A DNA stretch of 64,000 nt from JAPLZH01 sp964450345 (GTDB lineage: Bacteria; Patescibacteriota; Minisyncoccia; Phycocordibacterales; PALSA-1337), in assembly GCA_964450345.1 (NCBI GenBank), contig CAYVEL010000001.1:1-64000 (forward strand), written 5' to 3'. This document shows positions 48,341-56,214 of the stretch, one piece after another (position 1 is the first letter of the stretch; the number at the start of each line of letters is the position of its first letter). The position numbers and the translations under genes are program-made. Below the pieces are notes generated by a model that was not told the origin of the DNA, searched no databases, and saw only the letters and a program-made list of their open reading frames with translations.

Positions 48341-49440
48341 TAGCGATTCATAGGCATTACCAAATAGAGAAAGCTAGTATCTCCATTACTTCTTAGGATA
48401 ACAGGCCTCTGAGGTCCATTAAACGATAAATAGACACTGTCCGCATAAATAGATTGAAAAACATCTGATAAATATTTTTGATTGAAGTTCGCTGAGTAGT
48501 CCTCTCCTTCTACACTGGCACTTATTACGGTTTTATTCTCACCAACATCACTATTTTTTGTTGTCAGAGTAATTGTTTTATTTTTTACTGAAATAGATAT
48601 GTTTGCTTGATTAAACTTATCTGTAAATAAAGTAGATACTTTTAAAGCATTTATCAAATCATGCTTTAGAGCCACAACTTCAGAAGATGTAGACTTCGGA
48701 ATAATCTGTTTATAATCCGGGAATGAGCCGTTAATCAATCTTGAGACTAGATAAACACCTTCTTTTTCAAAGGTTATTTGGTTTTTATCAAAAGAAATAT
48801 TAATATCCTGGTTTCCATTATCAAAAACCTTTATTATTTCGGGAACATTTTTAAAAGGTATTAACAAAGAAAGCTCTCCTTCTATGTCCACTGCCTTAAA
48901 TCTCTTTTCTGATAATCTAAATGAATCTGTAGCAACAAACACTATATCGTTCTGGTCTTTATATATATAAACACTAGAAAGTTCTGGTTTTATAGATGAA
49001 ACAGAAGCTGAAAACCATACTGACTTAAAGCCAAGTGTTAATTCTTTAGAATTTATCTTAAAAGATGATCCTTCTGTAATTCTAGGGATAGCTGGGTAAT
49101 CGTCTTTAGGATATGTCTTAATAACTGCATTGTTCTTATTTCCTTCTATTTTTAAATTACCATTATCTTCTTCTAGAATAATTGTTTTGTCGGCTGCTAT
49201 ACCTGATATATATGAATTAAAGATAGCTGAAGGAACTACCACCTCACCTTCTTTAATAACTTTTACTGGAATATCGAGTTCTATTCCTATGTCTAGGTTT
49301 GTAGATTTAATCTTCAAAGAGTTTCCTGTCGCACTCAAATGTAAACCAGAGAGTATCGGTAGATTTAGATTCTTACCGGTCATACGTTCACTTAGGCTAA
49401 TCGCCTCTTGAAGTTTTTCTCTAACGCATTCGATTTTCAT
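48340..49440 (-). CDS. dnaN: DNA polymerase III beta subunit (sliding clamp)
   Basis: A 366-residue three-domain clamp: MKIECVREKLQEAISLSERM, LPILSGLHLSATGNSLKIKSTNLDIGIE, FVATDSFRLSEKRF, LINGSFPDYKQIIPKS and the C-terminal RPVILRSNGDTSFLYLVMPMNR, the classic end of DnaN. It encircles DNA and tethers polymerase. It is separated from dnaA by a 237-bp AT-rich region with DnaA-box-like 9-mers. Confidence 0.96.
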   Translation of the reverse strand: MKIECVREKLQEAISLSERMTGKNLNLPILSGLHLSATGNSLKIKSTNLDIGIELDIPVKVIKEGEVVVPSAIFNSYISGIAADKTIILEEDNGNLKIEGNKNNAVIKTYPKDDYPAIPRITEGSSFKINSKELTLGFKSVWFSASVSSIKPELSSVYIYKDQNDIVFVATDSFRLSEKRFKAVDIEGELSLLIPFKNVPEIIKVFDNGNQDINISFDKNQITFEKEGVYLVSRLINGSFPDYKQIIPKSTSSEVVALKHDLINALKVSTLFTDKFNQANISISVKNKTITLTTKNSDVGENKTVISASVEGEDYSANFNQKYLSDVFQSIYADSVYLSFNGPQRPVILRSNGDTSFLYLVMPMNR

Positions 49441-49677
49441 ATTCTTTATATATAAGAGAATTATTTTTAATTAATAGAAGTGTGGATATGTGGAGAACTT
49501 TTTATATCTTTATTTATTAAGGGTTTTTTCTTTATAAGTTTTTAACATTTTGTTGATAACTACTTTATAAAATTTGATAACTTTTGCTTTTTTGTTTTTA
49601 TACACTTTTTATTAGTAGTTTTTCAGTAGGTTTTCCCATACTTTTCCACAAGGATTCTAACAGGTTACCAACAGGTT
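49441..49677. other. Candidate origin subregion between dnaA and dnaN
   Basis: 237 bp without an ORF, very AT-rich, with four 9-mers differing by one base from TTATCCACA, TTATACACA or their complements: TGTGGATAT (49481-49489), TGTTGATAA (49551-49559), TTATACACT (49598-49606) and TTTTCCACA (49642-49650). Long T/A tracts (49500-49620) could be the unwinding element. Confidence 0.6.
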
Positions 49678-51033
49678 TTAAACATTCATCATCGCTCTAA
49701 GCTGGCCGATCTCCTTACTTAACTCCGTATCTGTTTTAATATCGTTTTTAATTTTCTCACAAGAATGGATGACTGTAGTATGGTCTCTTCCACCAAGCTT
49801 CTCTCCTATTGAAGGGAATGAAACATTAAAATCTTCTCTTAGAATATACATAACTACTTGGCGAGGTTTAACCACTTCTTTCTTTCTGGTTTTATCGTAA
49901 ATACTTTCTTCTTCTATATTATAAAACTGAGCAACGGTCTTAACAATCTCTTTAATAGCAACGTTTTTCCTAGGTCTAGCTGTGTCTCTTACGATGTTTT
50001 TAATATCAATAATACTCAAAGGGCGACCCTTAATCTGTGTTTGTATGACAATACTATTTAAAACACCTTCAAGCTCTCTTATATTCCCTGTAACTGTTTC
50101 AGAAAGGTAATCAATAACATCTTGGTTTAATATTAGATTGTAAGTTTTTGCCTTTGATTGAAGGATGGCTGATCTAGACTGAGCGTCTGGTGAAGGAATA
50201 TCAATAATCATTCCAGCTCCGAATCTAGACTTTAGACGGTCTTCCAGATTCTGAATATAGTTAGGATGTTTATCTGAAGAAAAGATAATCTGCTTAAAAT
50301 TGTCGTATAAATGATTAAACAAATGGAAAAGCTCTTCCTGGAATTTATCCTTTCCAGAGAAAAATTGAATATCATCTACAATTAAAAGATCATATTTTCT
50401 ATACTTTTCTTTAAACTGGGCCATTCTACTGTTTTGAATAGCATCCCAACACTCAGTTCCGAATTTTTCAGAGGTTAAATAGAATACTTTCTTATTTGGA
50501 AAATGTTTTTTAACATGATTACCTATAGCTTGGGTTAAATGGGTCTTCCCTATTCCGGTATTACCGTAAATAAATAGAGGGTTATAAACTTTTCCTGGAT
50601 TTTTAATAACAGCTTGAGCTGCTGCGTGGGCAATTTCATTAAAAGGACCAATAACAAAGTTTTCAAATGTATATCTAGGGTTTAGATTGTCTTCTTTATT
50701 AACATAAAGCTCGTTTAGAGGTAGTTCATTATACATATGAGCCTTTATCGCTGCAGCAGATGTTTCGCACTTCTTGGGGTCTTTTTGCTCGTTGATGACA
50801 TATTCTAGACCACGAACAGCATCATTGTGATTTCTTAGTATTCTTAAGATTGAATTATGAAACTTCTTCCAAAGCCACTCTTTTATGAATGTGCTTGGAA
50901 CATTCAGATAAACTATACCGTCTTCTACTCTGTGGATGTTGGTGTCTTTAAACCACATCAAATAATCACTCTTAGAAAGGGTTAGTTCTATTTCTGTGCG
51001 AACATTTTCCCATAGTTTATTGTGGTCGTGCAT
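49678..51033 (-). CDS. dnaA: Chromosomal replication initiator protein DnaA
   Basis: 451 residues from ATG 51033 (MHDHNKLWENVRTEIELTLSK). A longer frame to 51183 is rejected because the extra 50 codons overlap DnaA-box-like sequences and the rpmH promoter side. Domain I LWENVRTEIELTLSKSDYLMWF; domain III Walker A FIYGNTGIGKTHLTQAIG, Walker B LLIVDDIQFFSGK; domain IV with LGGRDHTTVIHSCEKI for DnaA-box binding. TATAAT lies about 20 nt upstream on the minus strand (AGGTATATAATT). Confidence 0.95.
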   Translation of the reverse strand: MHDHNKLWENVRTEIELTLSKSDYLMWFKDTNIHRVEDGIVYLNVPSTFIKEWLWKKFHNSILRILRNHNDAVRGLEYVINEQKDPKKCETSAAAIKAHMYNELPLNELYVNKEDNLNPRYTFENFVIGPFNEIAHAAAQAVIKNPGKVYNPLFIYGNTGIGKTHLTQAIGNHVKKHFPNKKVFYLTSEKFGTECWDAIQNSRMAQFKEKYRKYDLLIVDDIQFFSGKDKFQEELFHLFNHLYDNFKQIIFSSDKHPNYIQNLEDRLKSRFGAGMIIDIPSPDAQSRSAILQSKAKTYNLILNQDVIDYLSETVTGNIRELEGVLNSIVIQTQIKGRPLSIIDIKNIVRDTARPRKNVAIKEIVKTVAQFYNIEEESIYDKTRKKEVVKPRQVVMYILREDFNVSFPSIGEKLGGRDHTTVIHSCEKIKNDIKTDTELSKEIGQLRAMMNV

Positions 51034-51181
51034 TTGTTTTGTAAGTTGGAAATAATTATATACCTGTGGATAGAATTTAGAACTTGTGGAATACTTAAAA
51101 ATATGTTGAGAAGCTGTTAATAACCTGTGGACACAAGAAAATTTGATTTTTTGCAAATAATGTTCTAAACTCTTATTCATC
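51034..51181. other. Candidate oriC / dnaA-rpmH intergenic region
   Basis: A 148-bp non-coding stretch between divergent dnaA and rpmH with DnaA-box-like 9-mers TGTGGATAG (51065-51073), TGTGGAATA (51085-51093) and TGTGGACAC (51126-51134), plus the dnaA promoter. The rnpA-rpmH-dnaA-dnaN order is the ancestral bacterial origin neighbourhood. Confidence 0.65.
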
Positions 51182-51328
51182 ATGTCGTTTACTTATAGTC
51201 CAAACAAAAAGAAGAGAGCACAGGCACACGGTTTTCTAATGAGAACAAGAACAAGCAAGGGTAGAAAGGTTCTCGCAAGAAGACGTGCTAAGGGAAGAAA
51301 GTCCCTTACTGTTTCTGCTGGTAGATAA
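51182..51328 (+). CDS. rpmH: 50S ribosomal protein L34
   Basis: A 48-residue basic protein: [18 protein letters not shown] then [20 protein letters not shown], the invariant L34 core. The stop overlaps the rnpA start (TAATG), the classic coupled rpmH-rnpA pair. The ORF is below the length at which it is easily seen, but the match is clear. Confidence 0.95.
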   Translation: MSFTYSPNKKKRAQAHGFLMRTRTSKGRKVLARRRAKGRKSLTVSAGR

Positions 51329-51681
51329 TGTTAAAATCCTCAAAAAGGCTTAGTAGAGCGTCTTTTGAGAAGGTTTTTACCGGAGGAAAGATAGTTAGAA
51401 CTAAAAATTTTAATTTTCGAATTCTAAAAGACCCTACCCTACAGGGTCTTTTCGCGGTATCTGTCTCTAAGAAAGACTTTAAGACAGCTGTGTCCAGAAA
51501 TAAAAACAAAAGAAGAGTTTACTCTATTATTAGAGAAATTAATAAAGAAAACAGAGAATGTTCTGTAATGAGTAAAAACAACACTACACAATCAATATCA
51601 GCAATAGTCTTTGTAAAAAAGACTGCGGAGTTAGAAAAATACTCCTTATTAAAGACTGAAATAGCTGATATACTTAAATAA
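51328..51681 (+). CDS. rnpA: Ribonuclease P protein component
   Basis: A 117-residue protein with the start KRLSRASFEKVFTGGK, the middle LFAVSVSKKDFKTAVSRNKNKRRVYSIIRE containing the RNR motif (R..K.RR), and a shorter acidic end. It helps RNase P RNA process tRNA 5' ends. It is coupled to rpmH and followed by yidC 5 bp later. The RNA subunit gene was not identified with confidence in this window. Confidence 0.93.
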   Translation: MLKSSKRLSRASFEKVFTGGKIVRTKNFNFRILKDPTLQGLFAVSVSKKDFKTAVSRNKNKRRVYSIIREINKENRECSVMSKNNTTQSISAIVFVKKTAELEKYSLLKTEIADILK

Positions 51682-51686
51682 CTAAC

Positions 51687-52421
51687 ATGTACACAACATA
51701 TATATATAAACCACTATACAATGGCTTTATTTACTTAATGGACGCTTTTCCTTGGATGGATGCCGGTATTGCTATTATAGTATTTACTTTAATTATTAAG
51801 TTTGTTCTATTCCCTCTTTCTAAGAAAGCTATCGTTACGCAGTTAATGTTAAAGAAGGTGGAACCTGAAATTAAGGCAATTAAAGATAAGAATAAGGGTA
51901 ATAACCAGGCTGTGGCCGTTGAAACAATGGCTCTTTATAAGAAATATGGAATAAATCCACTGGCGAATTTCTTTTTGTTACTTATTCAGCTACCTATTTT
52001 GTTTGCTTTATACTCTGTGTTTATGAAGGCTGGTTTACCTGATATAAAAATTGATTTTCTATATAGTTTCGTAAGTGTTCCTACTGTTAATATGAATTTT
52101 CTAGGATTTCTAGACATAGGAAAACCAAATGTCATTGCTGCTATCATTGCTTCTGTATGTCAGTATATTCAGATAAATATTTCATTACCTAAGATTGATA
52201 AGAAGAATTATGATCCTAGTGATATGTCACAGGCTATAGCAAAAGGAATGAATACCAATATGAAGTACTTCTTCCCTGTTATTATTCTTCTGATATCTAT
52301 TAAACTTGCATCAGCTATCGCTTTATATTGGATTGTAAGTAGCTTGTTTATGATTGGTCAGGAGCTTTTGGTTAAGAGAAGACTAGAAAAGCAGTTAGCA
52401 GAGAATGGAAATTTAAAATAA
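51687..52421 (+). CDS. yidC: Membrane protein insertase YidC
   Basis: A 244-residue protein of the short (YidC2/Oxa1) type without the large periplasmic domain. Five hydrophobic segments: about 5-20, 27-47 (AGIAIIVFTLIIKFVLFPLS), 100-118 (FFLLLIQLPILFALYSVF), 140-165 and 195-225. KKAIVTQLMLKKVEPEIKAIKDK is the typical basic cytoplasmic loop; the conserved Lys/Arg of the hydrophilic groove is in KFVLFPLSKK. It inserts membrane proteins. Third gene of rpmH-rnpA-yidC. Confidence 0.93.
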   Translation: MYTTYIYKPLYNGFIYLMDAFPWMDAGIAIIVFTLIIKFVLFPLSKKAIVTQLMLKKVEPEIKAIKDKNKGNNQAVAVETMALYKKYGINPLANFFLLLIQLPILFALYSVFMKAGLPDIKIDFLYSFVSVPTVNMNFLGFLDIGKPNVIAAIIASVCQYIQINISLPKIDKKNYDPSDMSQAIAKGMNTNMKYFFPVIILLISIKLASAIALYWIVSSLFMIGQELLVKRRLEKQLAENGNLK

Positions 52422-52434
52422 TTAAATAAGACTT

Positions 52435-52476
52435 AAAATAATAAAACCCCACAAATTTGTGGGGTTTTATTATTTT
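52435..52476. terminator. Bidirectional terminator
   Basis: A perfect 42-bp palindrome (left arm 52435-52455, right arm 52456-52476) with core CCCCACAAATTTGTGGGG flanked by A and T runs, between convergent yidC and gene 52485-53732. Confidence 0.9.
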
Positions 52477-52484
52477 AGTTAAAT

Positions 52485-53732
52485 CTATTTAATTTCCAAT
52501 GACCAGAGAGATAGGTCGTTTTTGTTTTGGAAAATAAGATACTGTTCTTTAGGGTCTGTGAATATATTGATTACGTCTATTGTTACTCCAGCTAAAGCGG
52601 TTGGATTTCCTAGTTCTTTTACTGAATCGTCTTTGGTGTCATAGCTCCATAGTCTATCATCTAATGAAATTAAACCCTTGAACCATTCTTCTGGATATAT
52701 ACCCGATTTAAATTCTACAGGTATACCACAATATAGAACATTCTGATCTCTACTTCCCCAAGTACATTTTTCTGCCATTGTTCTAATAGGGGTATCTGTT
52801 ATTTTTGATGTCTTTACATCATAGATTTTTACTTCGTATGTGCCATTGTTTATTGAAGAGAATGCGATCTTTGTATAATTTTTGTTTGGAAGTGTTTCAA
52901 GAGAGACTCCTTTTTGTATTAACTTTAAACCAGAGTTTGAACCTATTGTGTATAAATAAGATGATCCTGATCCATAAGCACTAGCTTTTGTTGTTAGGAT
53001 TAGAGTATTTTTTTCTGGCCAAGTTATATTCCAATATTTGTAAGGGTCTTTTAGTAAGGTCTCTGTTTTGTTTGTTTTTATATTCTTTTTATATACAGTT
53101 ATTCCTTCGTCAGATACTATACTGTAAACAAATGATGGATCTTTAAGGTCTGGAGATGCTATAACAGTGTCAGAGTTATTCTCTATATTAATCATTTTAG
53201 ACAAAAATGGAGATTCGTCGCTAGTAGATGAAGAAGTGTTTTTTGTTAAAGATATAACCCTATCAGCTATAGTATTTTTATTTTCTAGATATTTTATAAA
53301 ATAAGTCATTCCGTCTGGTGACCAGATAGCCTCGTATAAATCTGGTATTGTTTTGTTTAATATTTTAACAACAGAAGCACCGTCTGTTTTTGTTTCGTAA
53401 ACATGTCCTCTTCCCCTTTCCACATATCTGATTATTGTTGAACTCGCTGATGTTGTGGCGATTGTTCCTGCTACGGGATCAGCAGATATTAATCTTAGTC
53501 TTGGTAAATTTGCCTGGATAGGGTCATCTATTGGTATTGTGCTTGTTGATACGGGTCTTTTTCCTCCATTAACAGAACTTATAGGAAATGGAGAGAAGCC
53601 ATTTTTTTTACCACCGTTATTTTCTTCGGTTGTTGGAAGTGTTTTTATGAACGAGAAGTATATAACTATTGCAATTGTTATTATTGCAAGTATTGCTCCT
53701 AGTATTAGTATGTTTTTGGCTTTTTTATCCAT
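52485..53732 (-). CDS. Membrane-anchored beta-propeller-like protein
   Basis: 415 residues. N-terminal membrane helix (KNILILGAILAIITIAIVIYFSF, 5-28) and a Ser/Pro/Thr linker, then repeated blades of the WSPDG..YF type (AIWSPDGMTYFIKYL; WNITWPEKNTLILTT; LETLPNKNYTKIAFSS; FTDPKEQYLIFQN) that suggest a WD40/TolB-like propeller outside the membrane. Last gene of the secretion-like cluster on this strand, 27 bp after the pilin-like gene. Function unknown; possibly an envelope partner of the channel. Confidence 0.65.
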   Translation of the reverse strand: MDKKAKNILILGAILAIITIAIVIYFSFIKTLPTTEENNGGKKNGFSPFPISSVNGGKRPVSTSTIPIDDPIQANLPRLRLISADPVAGTIATTSASSTIIRYVERGRGHVYETKTDGASVVKILNKTIPDLYEAIWSPDGMTYFIKYLENKNTIADRVISLTKNTSSSTSDESPFLSKMINIENNSDTVIASPDLKDPSFVYSIVSDEGITVYKKNIKTNKTETLLKDPYKYWNITWPEKNTLILTTKASAYGSGSSYLYTIGSNSGLKLIQKGVSLETLPNKNYTKIAFSSINNGTYEVKIYDVKTSKITDTPIRTMAEKCTWGSRDQNVLYCGIPVEFKSGIYPEEWFKGLISLDDRLWSYDTKDDSVKELGNPTALAGVTIDVINIFTDPKEQYLIFQNKNDLSLWSLEIK

Positions 53733-53759
53733 TTTGATTTTAAAACTTTTCTTTAAAGA

Positions 53760-54785
53760 TTATTTTGTTGTCGATGCGGTATTAGTTTTTGTTGTCAGTA
53801 TGTCTCGCATTCTTTTTGCGTCACTCGCAATCTTTTCTTCTATCGCCTTTTGAGTGAAAGCAACAATCTCATCTTCAGCGTCTTTGATCGCTTTTATTTG
53901 TGCTGCGTCTAAGGCTTGAGATTGTGTGGCGTTTTCCATTTTTGCTTTTACCATATCGCTAAATCCGTTGTTCTTACTATTAAATGTTTCTAGTACTTGG
54001 GAAGCTAATTTTCCCTGATTTGAAGCATATGTTAGTTCAAGATTTGTAGAATTAATTGTTTGTAGAGCGAAGGTTTTTTGTGCGTCTAGTTGAGCATTGT
54101 AAGCATTTTGAAACAATTGAGAATTCAATTCAGTTAGTTGTTTTTCTATTTCTGTTGCTTTAGAGTAGTCGCCACTTTTTATTGCCGCTTCCTTCTCTGC
54201 TGCTAGACTGCTGTACTCTGTTTTTAGGGCATTGAAATCTTTATTGTAAGACTGAATATTTGAAATTAGCTGTGCTTGTGATGTAGAGAAATTACCTTCG
54301 TAATCATAGGCTTTTAGATATTGTGGCATTGCTAATGTGTCGAAATTCGCTTTGAAATTAACATACCTTGGGTCTATGTAGTAAAGAACTATGTAAGAAC
54401 ATAGAACCATTAATAGTCCGTATATAGCGTTCTGTACGTAGGCTCTTCCCTCAGATGTTCCACTGAATGAGTCTGTTGTGGCTAGTTTAAAACCTCCCCA
54501 AGATATCATGATTACTGCTAGAGCGATTCCAATTCCAATTCCTAATCTGTAAATCTGTACTAAGTAAGCCCCGAACTGGTCCTGTTTATATGAGGTCACA
54601 TTTGTTCCGTCAGTACATGATCCATTGGTTACCTCCCCTGAATTTCCTGCACATGGTAGTGGTTCTAGAAGTTTATATTCTATTCTAGAGTCTGTTGTCT
54701 CTGCTTTAACATCACTACTGATGAAAGCTACAGACATTAAAATCATAAAGCTTAGAATTATGATTGTATATATATTTCTATTCAT
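53760..54785 (-). CDS. VirB2/TrbC-pilin-like membrane protein with coiled-coil tail
   Basis: 341 residues. Signal peptide (residues 1-28, ending SSDVKAE), then a loop with two cysteines (LPCAGNSGEVTNGSC), then two membrane helices (VQIYRLGIGIGIALAVIMISWGGF and AIYGLLMVLCSYIVLYYI) around GTSEGRAYVQN, the layout of VirB2/TrbC pilins. A 190-residue, Gln/Ala/Lys-rich coiled-coil tail follows, unusual for a pilin. It overlaps or abuts the next gene by 1 bp. Likely the channel or pilus subunit of the secretion-like system. Confidence 0.65.
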   Translation of the reverse strand: MNRNIYTIIILSFMILMSVAFISSDVKAETTDSRIEYKLLEPLPCAGNSGEVTNGSCTDGTNVTSYKQDQFGAYLVQIYRLGIGIGIALAVIMISWGGFKLATTDSFSGTSEGRAYVQNAIYGLLMVLCSYIVLYYIDPRYVNFKANFDTLAMPQYLKAYDYEGNFSTSQAQLISNIQSYNKDFNALKTEYSSLAAEKEAAIKSGDYSKATEIEKQLTELNSQLFQNAYNAQLDAQKTFALQTINSTNLELTYASNQGKLASQVLETFNSKNNGFSDMVKAKMENATQSQALDAAQIKAIKDAEDEIVAFTQKAIEEKIASDAKRMRDILTTKTNTASTTK

Positions 54786-54786
54786 T

Positions 54787-55803
54787 CTATTGGTTTAGAT
54801 TAATCCCTACTCCAGCATGTGCTTCTTGTAATAGATGGCCAGAGTTATTAATAGTTACAGATACTTGAGTCTGTCCTGTGTCGCTGGTTTTTGGTTTTAG
54901 AACAATTATTTTTTTTGTTTTTAATTCTGGATATTCTGTATAACCTATATTCCAATTGTATGATAGAAGATTATTTAGAAAATCATTTTTATTAAAATAG
55001 AAAGGCTCTGCTTCTACTGCTACCTCATTAGCCTTTATTGATAATAAATTCGGTATTGCTTTGTTCCACATTGTTCCGAAAATTGGATTCTTTTCATATA
55101 AGATAACTTGTGATTCCATTGGTTCAAATACAAGAGATTCTGTTCCTGTCATACCATGGTCTGGAGAAGTTACTTCTACTGAGACCTCCATATCTCTTCC
55201 TAGAAAATTTCCTGGTACTGATACCGAGGACTTCCCTCTTCCTGATTGATCTTGCAAGACCTCAGAGTTCTTCTTCCATTTAAAGACTAGGTCTTTAGAA
55301 GGAATAGCCTTTCCTTCAACGATGAAAGATGGGACAGCCACTAATTCAATATTATTTTGCTGAGTATATAGTGGAATTCCTTTATAAAATGGTGGAACTG
55401 TAGAGTTTGATGACCATAGAAGACTAACGTCTGCTGGTGTAATTTTATATACTCTTTCTACGTTCACACCTGCACTTGTTGTAATTGATATTTTTATTAC
55501 ACTAGTTTTTCCAGCTTGAGGAGCATTAAAAGTAAATTCTCTTAATCCTTTACCGCTCTTAATAAGCGCTCCGTTATTAAAGATTTTTACATCAGAGCTG
55601 TTTATGTCTAAGGGTGTGTAACTTGTAAGCTTAACAGTAACTAATTGCTCTGGTTTAGGAAGTTCTGGATCAATATCTACCTGCAATGAGCCAGCTATAC
55701 CTTGGTTTATATAGTCTGTTTCTGCTTTAGAGATTGAGAAATTTATGAAAAATAAAACAACTAAAGCTATATAAAAAAACGCTTTTTTATAGTTCGTTAC
55801 CAT
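54787..55803 (-). CDS. Secreted Ig-like domain protein of the T4SS-like cluster
   Basis: 338 residues. Signal peptide (KKAFFYIALVVLFFINFSISKAE), then three beta-sandwich-like domains: LPKPEQLVTVKLTSYTPLDIN, VSVPGNFLGRDMEVSVEVTS and KIIVLKPKTSDTGQTQVSVTINN. No catalytic motif. The protein is probably extracytoplasmic and structural; it sits 1 bp upstream of the pilin-like gene, so it is part of the same transcription unit. Confidence 0.6.
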   Translation of the reverse strand: MVTNYKKAFFYIALVVLFFINFSISKAETDYINQGIAGSLQVDIDPELPKPEQLVTVKLTSYTPLDINSSDVKIFNNGALIKSGKGLREFTFNAPQAGKTSVIKISITTSAGVNVERVYKITPADVSLLWSSNSTVPPFYKGIPLYTQQNNIELVAVPSFIVEGKAIPSKDLVFKWKKNSEVLQDQSGRGKSSVSVPGNFLGRDMEVSVEVTSPDHGMTGTESLVFEPMESQVILYEKNPIFGTMWNKAIPNLLSIKANEVAVEAEPFYFNKNDFLNNLLSYNWNIGYTEYPELKTKKIIVLKPKTSDTGQTQVSVTINNSGHLLQEAHAGVGINLNQ

Positions 55804-55872
55804 TAAGTAATTCTAGCACAAAAATATGGTTATAAGGCCATTAAAATTCATATTTTTGTGGATATTTAATGC

Positions 55873-56214
55873 CTATTTAGGCGATATGCTAGGTTTAATA
55901 GAAGCGGTTGTTGGTATTTTAACACCAAGCTTGTCTTCAGCTTTCACAAACATAATTATGGCTATTATTCCTACTGTTGTTTCTGGTAGAACTTCTAATA
56001 CTGGTATCAGACCAATAGTAATAGACGCTAGATTTGTTGCTAATTTTTTTCCACTGAATACAGAGATTCCTTTTAGATAGAAAAATACATTTAGAGCCAC
56101 CCATCCGATTGCGGTTACAATACTTCCTATTGCGGGTATCCAGTTTAATAAATCCATTATCACCGCTACGGTCACTAGTCCTCCAATAGCCATTTTACTC
56201 AGACGGTCATTCAT
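55873..56214 (-). CDS. Small polytopic membrane protein
   Basis: A 113-residue protein with three hydrophobic segments (MAIGGLVTVAVIMDLLNWIP, GSIVTAIGWVALNVFFYL, VLPETTVGIIAIIMFVKA) and a polar C-terminus. It abuts the VirB4-like gene (stop and start share position 56214). Position suggests a membrane accessory of the system; no family recognised. Confidence 0.6.
   Translation of the reverse strand: MNDRLSKMAIGGLVTVAVIMDLLNWIPAIGSIVTAIGWVALNVFFYLKGISVFSGKKLATNLASITIGLIPVLEVLPETTVGIIAIIMFVKAEDKLGVKIPTTASIKPSISPK

Noticed and set aside
49678..51183. DnaA with a 50-residue N-terminal extension
   Set aside because: The extension shows no DnaA similarity and would place DnaA-box-like sequences inside the coding region up to the rpmH start; domain I begins at 51033.
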